A DNA stretch of 64,000 bases, taken from the NCBI RefSeq assembly GCF_900110505.1, contig NZ_FODZ01000001.1:646740-710739 (forward strand). Reading direction: 5' to 3'. The notes beneath the pieces were generated by a model. The model was given only the letters and a program-made list of their open reading frames with translations. It did not search any database and was not told where the DNA came from. Source of the DNA: Luteibacter sp. UNC138MFCol5.1 (GTDB lineage Bacteria > Pseudomonadota > Gammaproteobacteria > Xanthomonadales > Rhodanobacteraceae). Below are positions 26,538 through 35,891 of this stretch, in pieces (position 1 is the stretch's first letter; the number at the start of each line of letters is the position of its first letter). Both the position numbers and the translations under genes were made by a program.

Positions 26538-27268
26538 TCGAGGTGAGGGATCTGCACAAGTCGTTCGGCGAGGTGCGCGCGGTCAACGGCGTGAGTTTCG
26601 TCGCCCGCGACGGAGAGATCACCGGCCTGCTCGGTCCCAACGGCGCAGGCAAGACCACGACGCTGCGCATGCTCTACACGCTGATGAAGCCGGACGCCGG
26701 CCAGGTGCTCGTCGACGGCGTGGACGCGGCGGTGGATGCGGATGCCGTGCGCCGCCAGCTGGGTGTCCTTCCCGACGCGCGCGGCCTGTACAAGCGCCTG
26801 ACGGCTTCCGAGAACATCGATTACTTCGGCCGGCTCCACGGGCTGCCGCCGGCCCTGCTGCGCGACCGTCGCGAGGCGCTGATCGACGCGCTGGAGATGC
26901 GCGACATCGCGACGCGCCGGACGGAGGGCTTCTCGCAGGGGCAGCGCGTGAAGACCGCCATCGCACGCGCGCTCGTCCACGATCCGCGCAACGTGCTGCT
27001 GGACGAGCCGACCAACGGGCTGGACGTCATGGCGACGCGCGCGATGCGCCGCTTCATGCGGCAACTGAAGGACGAGGGGCGCTGCGTGCTCTTCTCCAGC
27101 CACATCATGCAGGAGGTCGCGGCGCTCTGCGATCGCATCGTCGTGATCGCGCACGGGCGCGTGGTCGCCGACGAGGCGCCGGCGATGCTGCTCGAACAGA
27201 CGGGCGAGGCGACGCTCGAGGACGCCTTCGTGAAGATCATCGGCACGGACGAGGGGCTCGCGGCATGA
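26534..27268 (+). CDS. ABC transporter ATP-binding protein (NatA-like)
   Basis: 244-residue ATPase with Walker A GPNGAGKTTT (about 36-45), a signature region that reads FSQGQRVKTAIARAL in place of LSGGQ, Walker B VLLDEPTNGLD and the switch His in SSHIM. The FSQGQ form is typical of the NatA/CcmA-like exporter branch. It overlaps the hydrolase gene and the permease gene by four bases each, so the three are surely made together. Confidence 0.93.
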   Translation: MIEVRDLHKSFGEVRAVNGVSFVARDGEITGLLGPNGAGKTTTLRMLYTLMKPDAGQVLVDGVDAAVDADAVRRQLGVLPDARGLYKRLTASENIDYFGRLHGLPPALLRDRREALIDALEMRDIATRRTEGFSQGQRVKTAIARALVHDPRNVLLDEPTNGLDVMATRAMRRFMRQLKDEGRCVLFSSHIMQEVAALCDRIVVIAHGRVVADEAPAMLLEQTGEATLEDAFVKIIGTDEGLAA

Positions 27269-28440
27269 CGGCTTTCTCCACGGTCTACTGGAAGGAAGTG
27301 CGGGAGAACCTGCGCGACCGCCGCACGTTGATCAGCGCGCTCGTCACCGGTCCGCTGCTCGGCCCCGTGATGTTCATCATGCTGATGAACGTGATGGTCA
27401 CCCGCGAACTGGCGAAGACGGACCGGCCACTGACCGTGCCGGTCATCGGCGCCGAACTCGCGCCAAACCTCGTCGCCGCGCTCAGGAGCGCGAGCATCGA
27501 TGCCGGCCCGGCGATACCCGACCCCGAGAACGCGGTACGCGAGCAGCGCACCGACGTCGTGGTCCGGATCTCGCCGCGTTATCCCGAAGCCTGGGCGAAG
27601 GGACAGCCCGTGCAGGTGGAGCTCATCTACGATTCGTCGCGGCGCGACGCGTCGGCGCCGATCATGCGCGTGCGCGGCCTCGTCGAGAGCTACGGCCGGC
27701 GCGAAGGCGCGATGCGGCTGATCGCACGCGGCATGTCGCCGAACACGGCGTGGCCCGTGCAGGTCGCGGACCGCGACCAGGCGACGTCGCAGTCGCGTTC
27801 CGCGCTCATGTTCTCCTTCCTGCCGTACTTCTTCGTGCTCACCGTGTTCCTGGGCGGCATGTATCTCGCGATCGACCTCACCGCCGGCGAACGCGAACGG
27901 CAGTCGCTCGAGCCGCTGTTCGTCAATCCGGTACCGCGCTGGCAGATCCTGGCCGGGAAGCTCGGCGCGATCTGCACGTTCGCCCTGGTCAGCCTGTTGC
28001 TCAGCGTCGCGGCCTTCGCGACCGCGCCCTGGTTCATCCCGACGGAGAAGATCGGCATCGCGCTGGATCTGGGCTGGCGCTTCGGCTCGCAGGTCGTGTT
28101 GCTCATGCTTCCCATGATCCTGCTGCTCGCCGCGTTGCAGTCGCTGGTCTCCGCGTTCGCCAGGAGCTACCGCGAAGCGCAGACCTACCTCTCGGTGCTG
28201 ATGATCATCCCCGTGCTGCCGAGCCTGCTGCTGTCGGTCGTCGCCATCCGCGCCGAGCCCTGGATGTACGCGGTGCCGCTGCTCGGACAGAACCTCGGCA
28301 TCGTGCAGCTCCTGCGCGGCGACGGCATGACGGCGTGGGAGATCGGCCTGTGCATGGCCGGTGGCTTCACCGCGGCGATCCTGGCCATCTGGGCCACGGC
28401 GACGATGTACCGCTCCGAACGCCTCGCGATCTCGGGGTGA
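27265..28440 (+). CDS. ABC-2 type permease (NatB-like)
   Basis: 391-residue ABC-2 permease: one N-terminal membrane segment (LLGPVMFIMLMNVMV), a large extracytoplasmic domain of about 150 residues, then five to six membrane segments including YLAIDLTAGERERQSLEPLFVNPV, a hallmark of NatB-type proteins. NatAB pairs export sodium or small molecules; the substrate here is unknown. Last gene of the five-gene operon, converging on the PqqU-like receptor gene across a repeat pair. Confidence 0.9.
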   Translation: MTAFSTVYWKEVRENLRDRRTLISALVTGPLLGPVMFIMLMNVMVTRELAKTDRPLTVPVIGAELAPNLVAALRSASIDAGPAIPDPENAVREQRTDVVVRISPRYPEAWAKGQPVQVELIYDSSRRDASAPIMRVRGLVESYGRREGAMRLIARGMSPNTAWPVQVADRDQATSQSRSALMFSFLPYFFVLTVFLGGMYLAIDLTAGERERQSLEPLFVNPVPRWQILAGKLGAICTFALVSLLLSVAAFATAPWFIPTEKIGIALDLGWRFGSQVVLLMLPMILLLAALQSLVSAFARSYREAQTYLSVLMIIPVLPSLLLSVVAIRAEPWMYAVPLLGQNLGIVQLLRGDGMTAWEIGLCMAGGFTAAILAIWATATMYRSERLAISG

Positions 28441-28458
28441 CGCTTGCCGCCCGATGCC

Positions 28459-28555
28459 GTAGGAGCGCGCCCTGCGCGCGACATGTTTTAAGGCCTTGAG
28501 CCAGAGCGCCTGTAGCTCCTCGCGAAACGCTGTCGCGCGCAGGGCGCGCTCCTAC
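28459..28555. repeat. Inverted pair of hairpin repeats between convergent genes
   Basis: GTAGGAGCGCGCCCTGCGCG begins the forward copy at 28459-28482, and its exact reverse complement ends the pair at 28532-28555. Each copy folds as a six-base GC stem with a CCT loop after a GTAGGA head, and the two copies can also pair with each other. The gap lies between natB-like and pqqU-like genes that converge, so it may serve as a bidirectional terminator. Confidence 0.85.
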
Positions 28556-28576
28556 GGCAGGCGGGCAGGGCGGTTG

Positions 28577-30685
28577 TTACCGCCAGCGCACGTCCACGCC
28601 CACCAGCAGCGTCCGTCCCGGCGCCGGCTCGTAGTAACGCCCGTTGCCGTCGTTGACGATCACGGAACCGACGACATGCCGGTCAGCGACGTTGTCCACG
28701 CGCGCGAACGTGTTCACGCGCCAGGGTCCGTCGTCGAAGACGTAGCCACCCGACACGCCGAAGAGCGCGTAGCCTGGCGCCGACTCCGTGCCGAGATCGT
28801 TGACGGACGTCGAACCCATCGCGCTCATGTCGACGCCGGCATGCCAGCCGCGATCGGCGCCGTACTTCAGCGCGGCGTAGCCGGTCGAGCGCGGCACGCC
28901 GGGAATGCGCGTACCGGCGGCGACCGGCGTGTCGGGCGCGGCGCAGCCGGCCGACACGCAGGTGAGGAACGGCGAGCGGAAGCTGGCCTGGATCCGCGTA
29001 TAGGCCGCGACCAGGTGGAGGTCGCGCACGAGCTCGCCATCGAACGAGAACTCCACGCCCTGCCGGCGCGAGCTGGCGATGTTCTGGTAGGTCGTGCGGC
29101 CGCCCAGGTTGGTCGCGACGGCGAGTTCGTCGTCGCTGTCCGCGCGATAGACCGCGAGGCCCGCCTGGACGCGGTCGGTGGGCCGCAGCTTGATGCCGAT
29201 CTCCTCGTTCCGCGAATGCGAGGGTTTCAGGTCGAACGCCAGGCCCGCGCCACGATCCGCGCGGTAGCCGAGTTCCGAGAACGTTGGCGTTTCGAAGCCG
29301 CGTCCCCAGTTCGCGTAGGCGTGCAGCCAGGGCGCCGCGCGCCAGAGCACGCCGAACACCGGCGTGGTCGCCGAGTACGTCACGCTGCCGCTGTCGTCCG
29401 GGTTGCCGGCGGCGACGTAGCGGTCCGTCGAACGGAAGCGGACCTCGCTGTGGCGCGCGCCGCCCATCAGCGTCCAGTCGTCGGCGACCCGCCAGGTGAC
29501 CTGGGCGTACTGGTCGAAGTCGAACACGCGGTCGATCTCGTCGCGCCGCTTCGCGCCACGCACGCCGAGCGAGCGGCCCACGAAATTCTCGTAACCCTGC
29601 CGATGCTGCGTCTGGTTGTCGTAGGCCAGGCCGGCGGCGATCTCGAACGGCCGGCCGGCGAGCGTGTCGCGCCACGTCCAGCGCGCGTCGCCGCTGCCAT
29701 ATTCGTTGCCCAGGTCCACCACGCCGCCCGAATTGCCCGGCTGCGATGACTGCGTCGCCACCGGGATCGACAGGTACTGCAACACGCTGCGCCTGCCGTA
29801 ATAGCCCATCACGCGAAGGCTGTTCGCGTCGTCGAGGCGCTGGTCGTAGATGAGACCGGCCTGTTGCTGGTCCACCGACTTGCGCGTGTCGAACGTGTTC
29901 GCCACGGCGGCCACCTGGCGGGGGGCGGCCTTGTACTGCGCGCGCGTCAGGCCCAGCGGATCCTGCGCGTCCGGCACGTCGAGGGCGTTGAGGACGAGGG
30001 TGAGCTTCGCGTCCTCGTCGATCTTCCAGCCGATCTTCGCATTGCCCGATTCGCGTCGCGCGGCGCTGTGGTCGCGATAGCCGCTGGTGCGGAAGTGGGT
30101 GACGTCGACGTTGTAGTCGACGGGGCCTTCGACGCCCCGCGCATCGACCGACGAACGGAAGTTCCCGTTGCTCCCGCCCGCGACGCCGAAGCGCAGCTCC
30201 GGCGGCTGCGTGCCGTCGGCGGTGAACAGCTGCACCACGCCGCCCGACGCGTTGCCGTAGAGCGCCGAGAACGGGCCGCGCAGCACTTCGACGCGATCGG
30301 CGGAATCGAGATTGAAATGCGACACCTGCCCCTGGCCGTCGGGCATCGTGGCAGGGATGCCGTCCGTGTAGAGCCGCACGCCCCTGATGCCGAAGGTCGA
30401 GCGCGCGCCGAACCCGCGGATCGACACCTGGGCGTCCTGCGCGTAGTTCTGCCGGTCGCGCGCCACGATGCCGGGGATCGCCTGGACGCGTTCCGAGAGG
30501 TTCACATCGAGCGAGCCATCGGGCGGCGTCGCCGCGACATCGATGGCGGCCGGGATGTCGTAAGGCGACTGCTCGCTGCGGGTCGCCGTGACCACGACGG
30601 GAGCGAGACGAGCCTCCTGCGCAGCCGCGGCCGTGCAGAGCGCGAGCAGGATGCCGCTGGCGAGGGGACGAAGATGGGGCCGCAT
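28577..30685 (-). CDS. pqqU: TonB-dependent receptor, PqqU (YncD)-like
   Basis: 702-residue outer-membrane receptor nearly the length of E. coli YncD/PqqU, the uptake receptor for pyrroloquinoline quinone. Shared stretches are long: RQNYAQDAQVSIRGFGARST, GVRLYTDGIPATMPDGQGQ, VLRGPFSALYGNASGGV and, at the C-terminus, VGSVIVNDGNGRYYEPAPGR. The signal peptide ends TAAAAQEA and is followed by a TonB-box-like APVVVTATRSEQ. The ATG at 30685 has AAGGA seven bases upstream. No PQQ-dependent dehydrogenase lies in the window. Confidence 0.85.
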   Translation of the reverse strand: MRPHLRPLASGILLALCTAAAAQEARLAPVVVTATRSEQSPYDIPAAIDVAATPPDGSLDVNLSERVQAIPGIVARDRQNYAQDAQVSIRGFGARSTFGIRGVRLYTDGIPATMPDGQGQVSHFNLDSADRVEVLRGPFSALYGNASGGVVQLFTADGTQPPELRFGVAGGSNGNFRSSVDARGVEGPVDYNVDVTHFRTSGYRDHSAARRESGNAKIGWKIDEDAKLTLVLNALDVPDAQDPLGLTRAQYKAAPRQVAAVANTFDTRKSVDQQQAGLIYDQRLDDANSLRVMGYYGRRSVLQYLSIPVATQSSQPGNSGGVVDLGNEYGSGDARWTWRDTLAGRPFEIAAGLAYDNQTQHRQGYENFVGRSLGVRGAKRRDEIDRVFDFDQYAQVTWRVADDWTLMGGARHSEVRFRSTDRYVAAGNPDDSGSVTYSATTPVFGVLWRAAPWLHAYANWGRGFETPTFSELGYRADRGAGLAFDLKPSHSRNEEIGIKLRPTDRVQAGLAVYRADSDDELAVATNLGGRTTYQNIASSRRQGVEFSFDGELVRDLHLVAAYTRIQASFRSPFLTCVSAGCAAPDTPVAAGTRIPGVPRSTGYAALKYGADRGWHAGVDMSAMGSTSVNDLGTESAPGYALFGVSGGYVFDDGPWRVNTFARVDNVADRHVVGSVIVNDGNGRYYEPAPGRTLLVGVDVRWR

Positions 30686-30774
30686 GGGGAGTCCTTCGGG
30701 GGAACGCGCATCATCCACGATCCCGCGTCGCGATTCCGTGGGAATGCACGCACGAACCGCGAATACTCTCTTTC

Positions 30775-30866
30775 GTGGGAGCGGACCTGGCCGCGACAGC
30801 TTTTCGCGACACGCTCAGTCCCTGTTGCGCCCGGCACGTAGCCGTCGCGGCCAGGTCCGCTCCTAC
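30775..30866. repeat. Inverted pair of hairpin repeats
   Basis: A forward GGAGCGGACCTGGCCGCGAC copy at 30775-30797 and its reverse complement at 30844-30866 lie between the start of the PqqU-like gene and the methyltransferase-like gene, which diverge. The rest of the 30686-30922 gap holds no gene and no promoter that stands out. Confidence 0.85.
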
Positions 30867-30922
30867 CATCGCGGGGGCATGCTAGCCTTCCCGCCCACCA
30901 TCCCAACGCATCGGTACGCGCC

Positions 30923-31765
30923 ATGAAGAAGTTCGTCATCGCCAGTGTGATCGGTCTCGCCGTGTCTGTCGGCGCGCAGGCCTTCCAGGCCGACCAGCCC
31001 GCCGCGCCCACGGCCCCGGCCAGCGCGGGCACCGCCAGCGCCGCCCTGATCGACAAGGCCGTCGCCGGCACCTGGCGCACGCCCGCGTTCGTGGCGCGCG
31101 ACAAGTACCGCCATCCGGCGGAGACCCTGAAGTTCTTCGGCGTCCGTCCGGACATGACGGTGATCGAGATCTATCCGTCGGGCGGCTGGTACACCGAGAT
31201 CCTCGCGCCGTACCTCAACCCCAACGGCCATTACGTCGCCGCCATCGAGAAGGGCTCGAAGGGCGTGACGGCGATGAAGAACAAGTTCGCGGACAAGCCG
31301 GCCCAGTACAAGCTGGCCGAGATCCGCGAGTTCGATCACAAGGCGCCGGACCTCGGCAAGCCCGGCTCGGCGGACATGGTGCTGACCTTCCGCAACGTGC
31401 ACAACTGGGCCGCGGACGGCACGGCCGAGGCGATGTTCAAGGCGTTCTTCGCGGTGCTCAAGCCCGGCGGCGTCCTCGGTGTCGAAGACCATCGCGCCGA
31501 CAAGGGCAAGAAGGTCGACGACGTGGTGAACTCGGGTTACCTGCCGACCGACTACGTGATCAAGCTCGCGACCGACGCCGGCTTCCGGCTGGACGGCCAG
31601 AGCGAGGTCAACGCCAATCCGAAGGACAACCACGATCATCCGAAGGGCGTGTGGACGCTCCCGCCCGTGCTCGAACTGGGCGAGACGGACAAGGCGAAGT
31701 ACCAGGCGATCGGCGAGTCCGACCGCATGACCCTGCGCTTCGTGAAGCCTGCTTCCGCGAAATAA
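30923..31765 (+). CDS. Exported class I methyltransferase-fold protein
   Basis: 280 residues with a clear signal peptide (IASVIGLAVSVGAQA-FQA) in front of a SAM-methyltransferase-like fold: VIEIYPSGGWYTEILAPYL in the position of the SAM-binding loop, then MVLTFRNVHNW and FFAVLKPGGVLGVEDHR. It belongs to the predicted methyltransferases of COG4798 type. Export is odd for a SAM enzyme, since no periplasmic SAM pool is known; the fold may have been reused. The next gene begins on the base after its stop. Confidence 0.82.
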   Translation: MKKFVIASVIGLAVSVGAQAFQADQPAAPTAPASAGTASAALIDKAVAGTWRTPAFVARDKYRHPAETLKFFGVRPDMTVIEIYPSGGWYTEILAPYLNPNGHYVAAIEKGSKGVTAMKNKFADKPAQYKLAEIREFDHKAPDLGKPGSADMVLTFRNVHNWAADGTAEAMFKAFFAVLKPGGVLGVEDHRADKGKKVDDVVNSGYLPTDYVIKLATDAGFRLDGQSEVNANPKDNHDHPKGVWTLPPVLELGETDKAKYQAIGESDRMTLRFVKPASAK

Positions 31766-32299
31766 GTGCTGCTCGCGTTGAACAAGCCCTTCGGGGTGCT
31801 CTGCCAGTTCACCGACGAAGGCGGCCGGCGCACGCTGGCCGACTTCGTGACGCAGAAGGGTGTGTACGCCGCCGGACGGCTGGACCACGACAGCGAAGGC
31901 CTTCTGCTGCTGACCGACGACGGCAAGCTGCAGCACCGCCTGGCGGACCCGAAGCACAAGCAACCGAAGACCTACGTGGTGCAGGTCGAGGGGACGCCGA
32001 CGGAGGAAGCACTCGAACGCCTCCGTCGCGGCGTCACCCTCAACGACGGGCCGACGCTCCCCGCGGGTGTCGAGGCCATCGACGAACCCGACTGGCTATG
32101 GCCCCGCGATCCGCCCGTGCGTTTCCGCAAGACGGTGCCGGATGCGTGGCTGCGCATCGTGCTTCGGGAGGGGCGCAACCGGCAGGTGCGCCGCATGACG
32201 GCGGCGGTGGGATTGCCGACGTTGCGGCTGATCCGTGAATCGATCGGTGAGTATCGGCTGGACGGGCTGGGCCTGGGCGAGACCCGGCTCATTCGCTAG
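31766..32299 (+). CDS. rluE: rRNA pseudouridine synthase, RluE-like
   Basis: 177-residue RsuA/RluE-family pseudouridine synthase without an S4 domain. The catalytic Asp is D40 in [14 protein letters not shown], and the C-terminal [15 protein letters not shown] is the family motif. RluE modifies U2457 of 23S rRNA in E. coli. The GTG start directly follows the upstream stop; it is shorter at the N-terminus than the E. coli enzyme but begins right at [10 protein letters not shown], as expected. Confidence 0.88.
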   Translation: MLLALNKPFGVLCQFTDEGGRRTLADFVTQKGVYAAGRLDHDSEGLLLLTDDGKLQHRLADPKHKQPKTYVVQVEGTPTEEALERLRRGVTLNDGPTLPAGVEAIDEPDWLWPRDPPVRFRKTVPDAWLRIVLREGRNRQVRRMTAAVGLPTLRLIRESIGEYRLDGLGLGETRLIR

Positions 32300-32304
32300 C
32301 GCGG

Positions 32305-32393
32305 ATCGCCGATACGATCGGCTCCCACCCTCCGGTAGGTGGTTCTTTCGCAACCTGGCTACCGGAGGGGTGGGAGCCGATCGCATCGGCGAT
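32305..32393. repeat. Inverted pair of GCCGATCGTATCGGC-type hairpin repeats
   Basis: A reverse copy at 32305-32328 and a forward copy at 32370-32393 (GTGGGAGCCGATCGCATCGG) sit between the convergent rluE and dgoD genes. The core folds as a six-base GCCGAT stem. The head GTGGGAGC is the same as in the other hairpin repeats although the stem differs. Confidence 0.85.
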
Positions 32394-32411
32394 TCCGCTT
32401 GGACGAGCGGT

Positions 32412-33563
32412 TCACCACTCCGCGACCGACCCATCCGGGTGCCGCCACAGCGGATTGCGCCAGTCGGCGACGTCGCGGTTGCGTTCGATCACCAATGCCT
32501 CGTCGACCTCGATACCGAGGCCGGGTGCCGTGAACGGGTGCGCGTAGCCGCCCTCGTCGAGCTTCAGGGCGTCCTTGTTCACGACGTAGTCGAGCACTTC
32601 GCCGCCGCGGTTGTAGTGGATCCCGATGCTCTGCTCCTGCAGCGTGGCGTTCCAGGCGACGAAGTCGACGTGGAGGCACGACGCGAGCGCGATGGGGCCG
32701 AGCGGGCAATGCGGCGCGAAGGCCACGTCGTAGGCTTCGGCCATGGCGGCGAGCTTCACGCATTCGGTGATGCCGCCGGCGTGCGAGAGGTCGGGCTGGA
32801 TGATGGAGATGCCGCCACGCTCGAGCACGTGCTTGAACTCGAAGCGCGAATACATGCGCTCGCCGGCGGCGATCGGAATCGACGTCTGCGCGGCGATGCG
32901 TGGGTAGTACTCGGCCTGTTCCGCGAGCACCGGTTCTTCGATGAAGAGCGGGCGGAAGGGCTCCAGTTCCTTGACCAGCACCTTGGCCATGGGCGCTGAC
33001 ACGCGGCCATGGAAGTCCAGGCCGAACTCGATGGTGTTGCCGAAAGCTTCGCGGATCTCCGCGACACGGGCCACCGCCGCGTCCACGGCCTTGCTCGATC
33101 CGATGATGCCCATCTCCTCGCAGCCGTTCATCTTGAACGTGTCGAAGCCGTGCGCGAGGCGTTCGCGGATCTGCGCGATGACGTCGGCGGGCCGGTCGCC
33201 GCCCACCCAGCAGTACGTCTTCATGCGGTCGCGCACGCGGCCGCCGAGCAGCTCGTAGACGGGCGCGCCGAGCGCCTTGCCCTTGATGTCCCACAGCGCC
33301 TGGTCGATGCCGGCCATCGCGCTCATGAAGACCGCGCCGCCGCGATAGAAACCGCCGCGGTACATCGTCTGCCAGATGTCGTTGATGCGCGCCGGGTCCT
33401 TGCCGATCACAAACTCGGACAGTTCCTGGACGGCGGCCTCGACGGTGCGCGCCCGGCCTTCGACCACCGGCTCGCCCCAGCCGACGATGCCCTCGTCGGT
33501 CTCCATCTTGAGGAACATCCAGCGGGGAGGAACGCGGTACGTGGTGATCCGGGTGACTTTCAT
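32412..33563 (-). CDS. dgoD: D-galactonate dehydratase
   Basis: 383-residue enolase-superfamily dehydratase, one residue longer than E. coli DgoD and alike along its whole length: the N-terminal [60 protein letters not shown], and the end [17 protein letters not shown]. It converts D-galactonate to 2-keto-3-deoxygalactonate. It is the last gene of the galactose cluster, three bases after dgoA. Confidence 0.96.
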   Translation of the reverse strand: MKVTRITTYRVPPRWMFLKMETDEGIVGWGEPVVEGRARTVEAAVQELSEFVIGKDPARINDIWQTMYRGGFYRGGAVFMSAMAGIDQALWDIKGKALGAPVYELLGGRVRDRMKTYCWVGGDRPADVIAQIRERLAHGFDTFKMNGCEEMGIIGSSKAVDAAVARVAEIREAFGNTIEFGLDFHGRVSAPMAKVLVKELEPFRPLFIEEPVLAEQAEYYPRIAAQTSIPIAAGERMYSRFEFKHVLERGGISIIQPDLSHAGGITECVKLAAMAEAYDVAFAPHCPLGPIALASCLHVDFVAWNATLQEQSIGIHYNRGGEVLDYVVNKDALKLDEGGYAHPFTAPGLGIEVDEALVIERNRDVADWRNPLWRHPDGSVAEW

Positions 33564-33565
33564 GT

Positions 33566-34177
33566 TCAGACCGAGCGGTAGGCTTTGACGAAGGCGGCGG
33601 CGCGCTCGCGCGTGCGCGAGACCGGCTGTCCGGGTTTGTACAGATCGCTGCCGAGTCCCGCGCCGATGCAGCCGGCGTCGAGGTACTGGCCCAGATTGTC
33701 GGGCGTGACGCCGCCGACCGCCAGCAGGGGCACGTCCGGCGGCAGCACCGCGCGGATCGAGCGGATGTACCCCGGGCCCAGGTTGGACGCCGGGAACAGC
33801 TTCAGCGACTGGGCTCCCGCGGCCAGGGCCACGAAGGCCTCGCTGGGCGTCGCGAAGCCGATGGACGCGTACATGCCGCGTTTGATGCCCTGGCGTACGA
33901 CCGCCGCGTCCGTGTTCGGGGTCACCAGCAGATGGCCGCCCAGGTCGGCGACCTCGTCGACGAGTTCCGGGGTGAGCACCGTGCCCGCGCCTACCAGCGC
34001 GCGGTTACCCGCCGCCTGCACGGCCAGCGGGATGCTGCGCCGCCAGTCCGGGGAGTTCAGGGGGATCTCGATGGCGTCGAAGCCCTCGGCGATCAGCGCC
34101 TCGACGTGGTCGACGGCTTCGTCGGGCGTGATGCCGCGCAGGATCGCGACGAGGGGGAGGGCGGTGGGCCAGGCCAT
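33566..34177 (-). CDS. dgoA: 2-dehydro-3-deoxy-6-phosphogalactonate aldolase
   Basis: 203-residue class I aldolase of the KDPG/KDPGal family, splitting 2-keto-3-deoxy-6-phosphogalactonate to pyruvate and glyceraldehyde 3-phosphate. Catalytic residues are visible: Glu37 in [11 protein letters not shown] and the Schiff-base Lys126 in [12 protein letters not shown], with [11 protein letters not shown] between. The residue numbers fit those of E. coli DgoA. It starts five bases after the SDR gene ends. Confidence 0.94.
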   Translation of the reverse strand: MAWPTALPLVAILRGITPDEAVDHVEALIAEGFDAIEIPLNSPDWRRSIPLAVQAAGNRALVGAGTVLTPELVDEVADLGGHLLVTPNTDAAVVRQGIKRGMYASIGFATPSEAFVALAAGAQSLKLFPASNLGPGYIRSIRAVLPPDVPLLAVGGVTPDNLGQYLDAGCIGAGLGSDLYKPGQPVSRTRERAAAFVKAYRSV

Positions 34178-34182
34178 GGGGA

Positions 34183-34992
34183 TCACTCGTGATAGAGCTG
34201 GGAACGGCCACCGTCGATGCGGATGTCGGCGGCATTGATGTAACGGGCTTCGTCGGAGGCGAGGAAGAGCGCGGTGTACGCGATTTCTTCCGGCGTGCCG
34301 ATGCGCTTGTTGGGCAGGATCTCGGTCTGCTTGCGGCGCTCGGCCTCCGGATCCGGCGCCGCGGCGAAGCCGGCCTCGGCGATGGCGGTGAGCACGAGCC
34401 CCGGCGAAATCGAATTCACCCGGATGCCGCGCGCGGCGTATTCGATGCCCAGCGCCTTGGTCAGGCCGATCAGTCCGTGCTTCGCCACCGGGTAGGGGAA
34501 GCAGTGCGGAATGATCTTGTGGCCGTGCACCGAGGCGATGTTGACAATGCTGCCGCGACCGAGGCCGAGCATGCCCGGCAGCACGGCCTTCGCGCAGTTC
34601 CAGGCGCCCTTGAGGTCGACCTCGAAGCAGCGCGTCCATTCGTCGTCGCTCAGGGACAGGGGATCGTTGAAGACGTTGATGCCCGCGTTGTTCACCAGCA
34701 CGTCGGGCGCGCCGAAACGCTCGGTCGCGGCGTCGACCATCCGCTGGATCGCGTCGGGATGCGTGACGTCGGCCTCGAAGAGCATGGCCTTGTCGGTGTT
34801 CAGTCCCGCGAGCGTCTCGCGTGCCTGCGCGTTGTCCTCGAGCACGTTCAGGACGACCGACGCCCCATGCGCGGCGAAGAGCTTCGCGGTGGCCGCGCCG
34901 ATGCCCTGCGTGGCACCGGTGACGATGGCGACCTTGCCCGCGAGGCGGGGCAGGGGCGTCGTGCGCGGGTCGGGCTGCATGCCGGCGTTCAT
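34183..34992 (-). CDS. SDR oxidoreductase, probable D-galactose 1-dehydrogenase
   Basis: 269-residue short-chain dehydrogenase: cofactor loop TGATQGIGAAT, NNAGINVF, catalytic Ser in NIASVHGH, Tyr/Lys in YPVAKHG, and SPGLVLT. It lies between a lactonase and the galactonate genes, so the missing first step of the oxidative galactose route (galactose to galactonolactone) is the best guess. Other sugar or sugar-acid dehydrogenase activities are possible. The start ATG 34992 overlaps the lactonase stop by four bases; a second ATG in frame is four codons later. Confidence 0.8.
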   Translation of the reverse strand: MNAGMQPDPRTTPLPRLAGKVAIVTGATQGIGAATAKLFAAHGASVVLNVLEDNAQARETLAGLNTDKAMLFEADVTHPDAIQRMVDAATERFGAPDVLVNNAGINVFNDPLSLSDDEWTRCFEVDLKGAWNCAKAVLPGMLGLGRGSIVNIASVHGHKIIPHCFPYPVAKHGLIGLTKALGIEYAARGIRVNSISPGLVLTAIAEAGFAAAPDPEAERRKQTEILPNKRIGTPEEIAYTALFLASDEARYINAADIRIDGGRSQLYHE

Positions 34993-35891
34993 GCGCGCAC
35001 CTCGTGGCCGTAGCGGGCTTCGGGAAGGCCGCGGCCACGCGGTGGCGTGCCGATGAAGATGGCGCCGTCGAACGGCTCCACTTCGGCGAGGTATTTGTTG
35101 GCTGACGTGATGACCATGCGGTCGAGATCCTTTCCTGCGAAGCTGACGCAGCTGGGCTGCCGCGCCGGAAGATCGATGGTGGCGTCGATGCGGCCGTCCG
35201 GCGCATAGCGCACGACGCGCGACGCGCCCCATTCCGCGTTCCAGACGTAGCCCTCGGCGTCGACCGTGGAGCCGTCCGGCTCCATTCCCGCGCGCAGTTC
35301 GGCGAACACGCGGATGTTGGCGACATCGCCCGTGGCGGCATCGTAGTCGCACGCCATGATCTGCGCGGTGGGCGAATCGGTGAAGTACATCGTGCCGCCG
35401 TCGGGGCTGAAGCAGATGCTGTTGGTGATGGCGGCCTTCGGCAGCGCCAGGCGATGGAGCCGGCCGTCGTGCGTGAAACGCCAGAACGAGGCGATCTTCG
35501 CGGGGCTTCCGTCGTCGTTGCGCGGGCCGGATTCGTTGAGCGTGCCGAAGACGAAGTTGCCGGCGCGGTCGCAGCGCCCGTCGTTGGCGCGCATGCCGGT
35601 CAGGTCGGGCTCGATGTCCGCCAGCACCTGCAGCCTGCCGTCCTGCGTATAGAAGCGCGCGACCTGCTTCTCCATGGCCAGCAGCAGCACGCCCGCTTCG
35701 TGCGTAAGCGCGAAGCAGCAGATGCGGGCGGGCAACGTGTGTTCGTCGATCTGACCCGTTTCCGGGTCGTAGGCGTACAGCGTCGACGTGGCGATGTCGG
35801 TCCAGCGGACCCGTTGGGTGAGGTCGTCCCAGATCACGCCCTCGGCATGGGCCTGGCGGTGCCCGGACAGCGGTTTGAAGGTATCGGTCAT
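34989..35891 (-). CDS. SMP-30/gluconolactonase-family sugar lactonase
   Basis: 300-residue six-bladed beta-propeller lactonase. Family metal-binding segments are present: AEGVIWDD near residue 17, RANDGRCDRAGNFVFGTL, TNSICFSPDGGTMYFTDS and PDGSTVDAEGYVWNAEWG. It would open D-galactono-1,4- or 1,5-lactone to galactonate. It overlaps the permease gene by one base upstream and the SDR gene downstream. Confidence 0.88.
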   Translation of the reverse strand: MTDTFKPLSGHRQAHAEGVIWDDLTQRVRWTDIATSTLYAYDPETGQIDEHTLPARICCFALTHEAGVLLLAMEKQVARFYTQDGRLQVLADIEPDLTGMRANDGRCDRAGNFVFGTLNESGPRNDDGSPAKIASFWRFTHDGRLHRLALPKAAITNSICFSPDGGTMYFTDSPTAQIMACDYDAATGDVANIRVFAELRAGMEPDGSTVDAEGYVWNAEWGASRVVRYAPDGRIDATIDLPARQPSCVSFAGKDLDRMVITSANKYLAEVEPFDGAIFIGTPPRGRGLPEARYGHEVRA

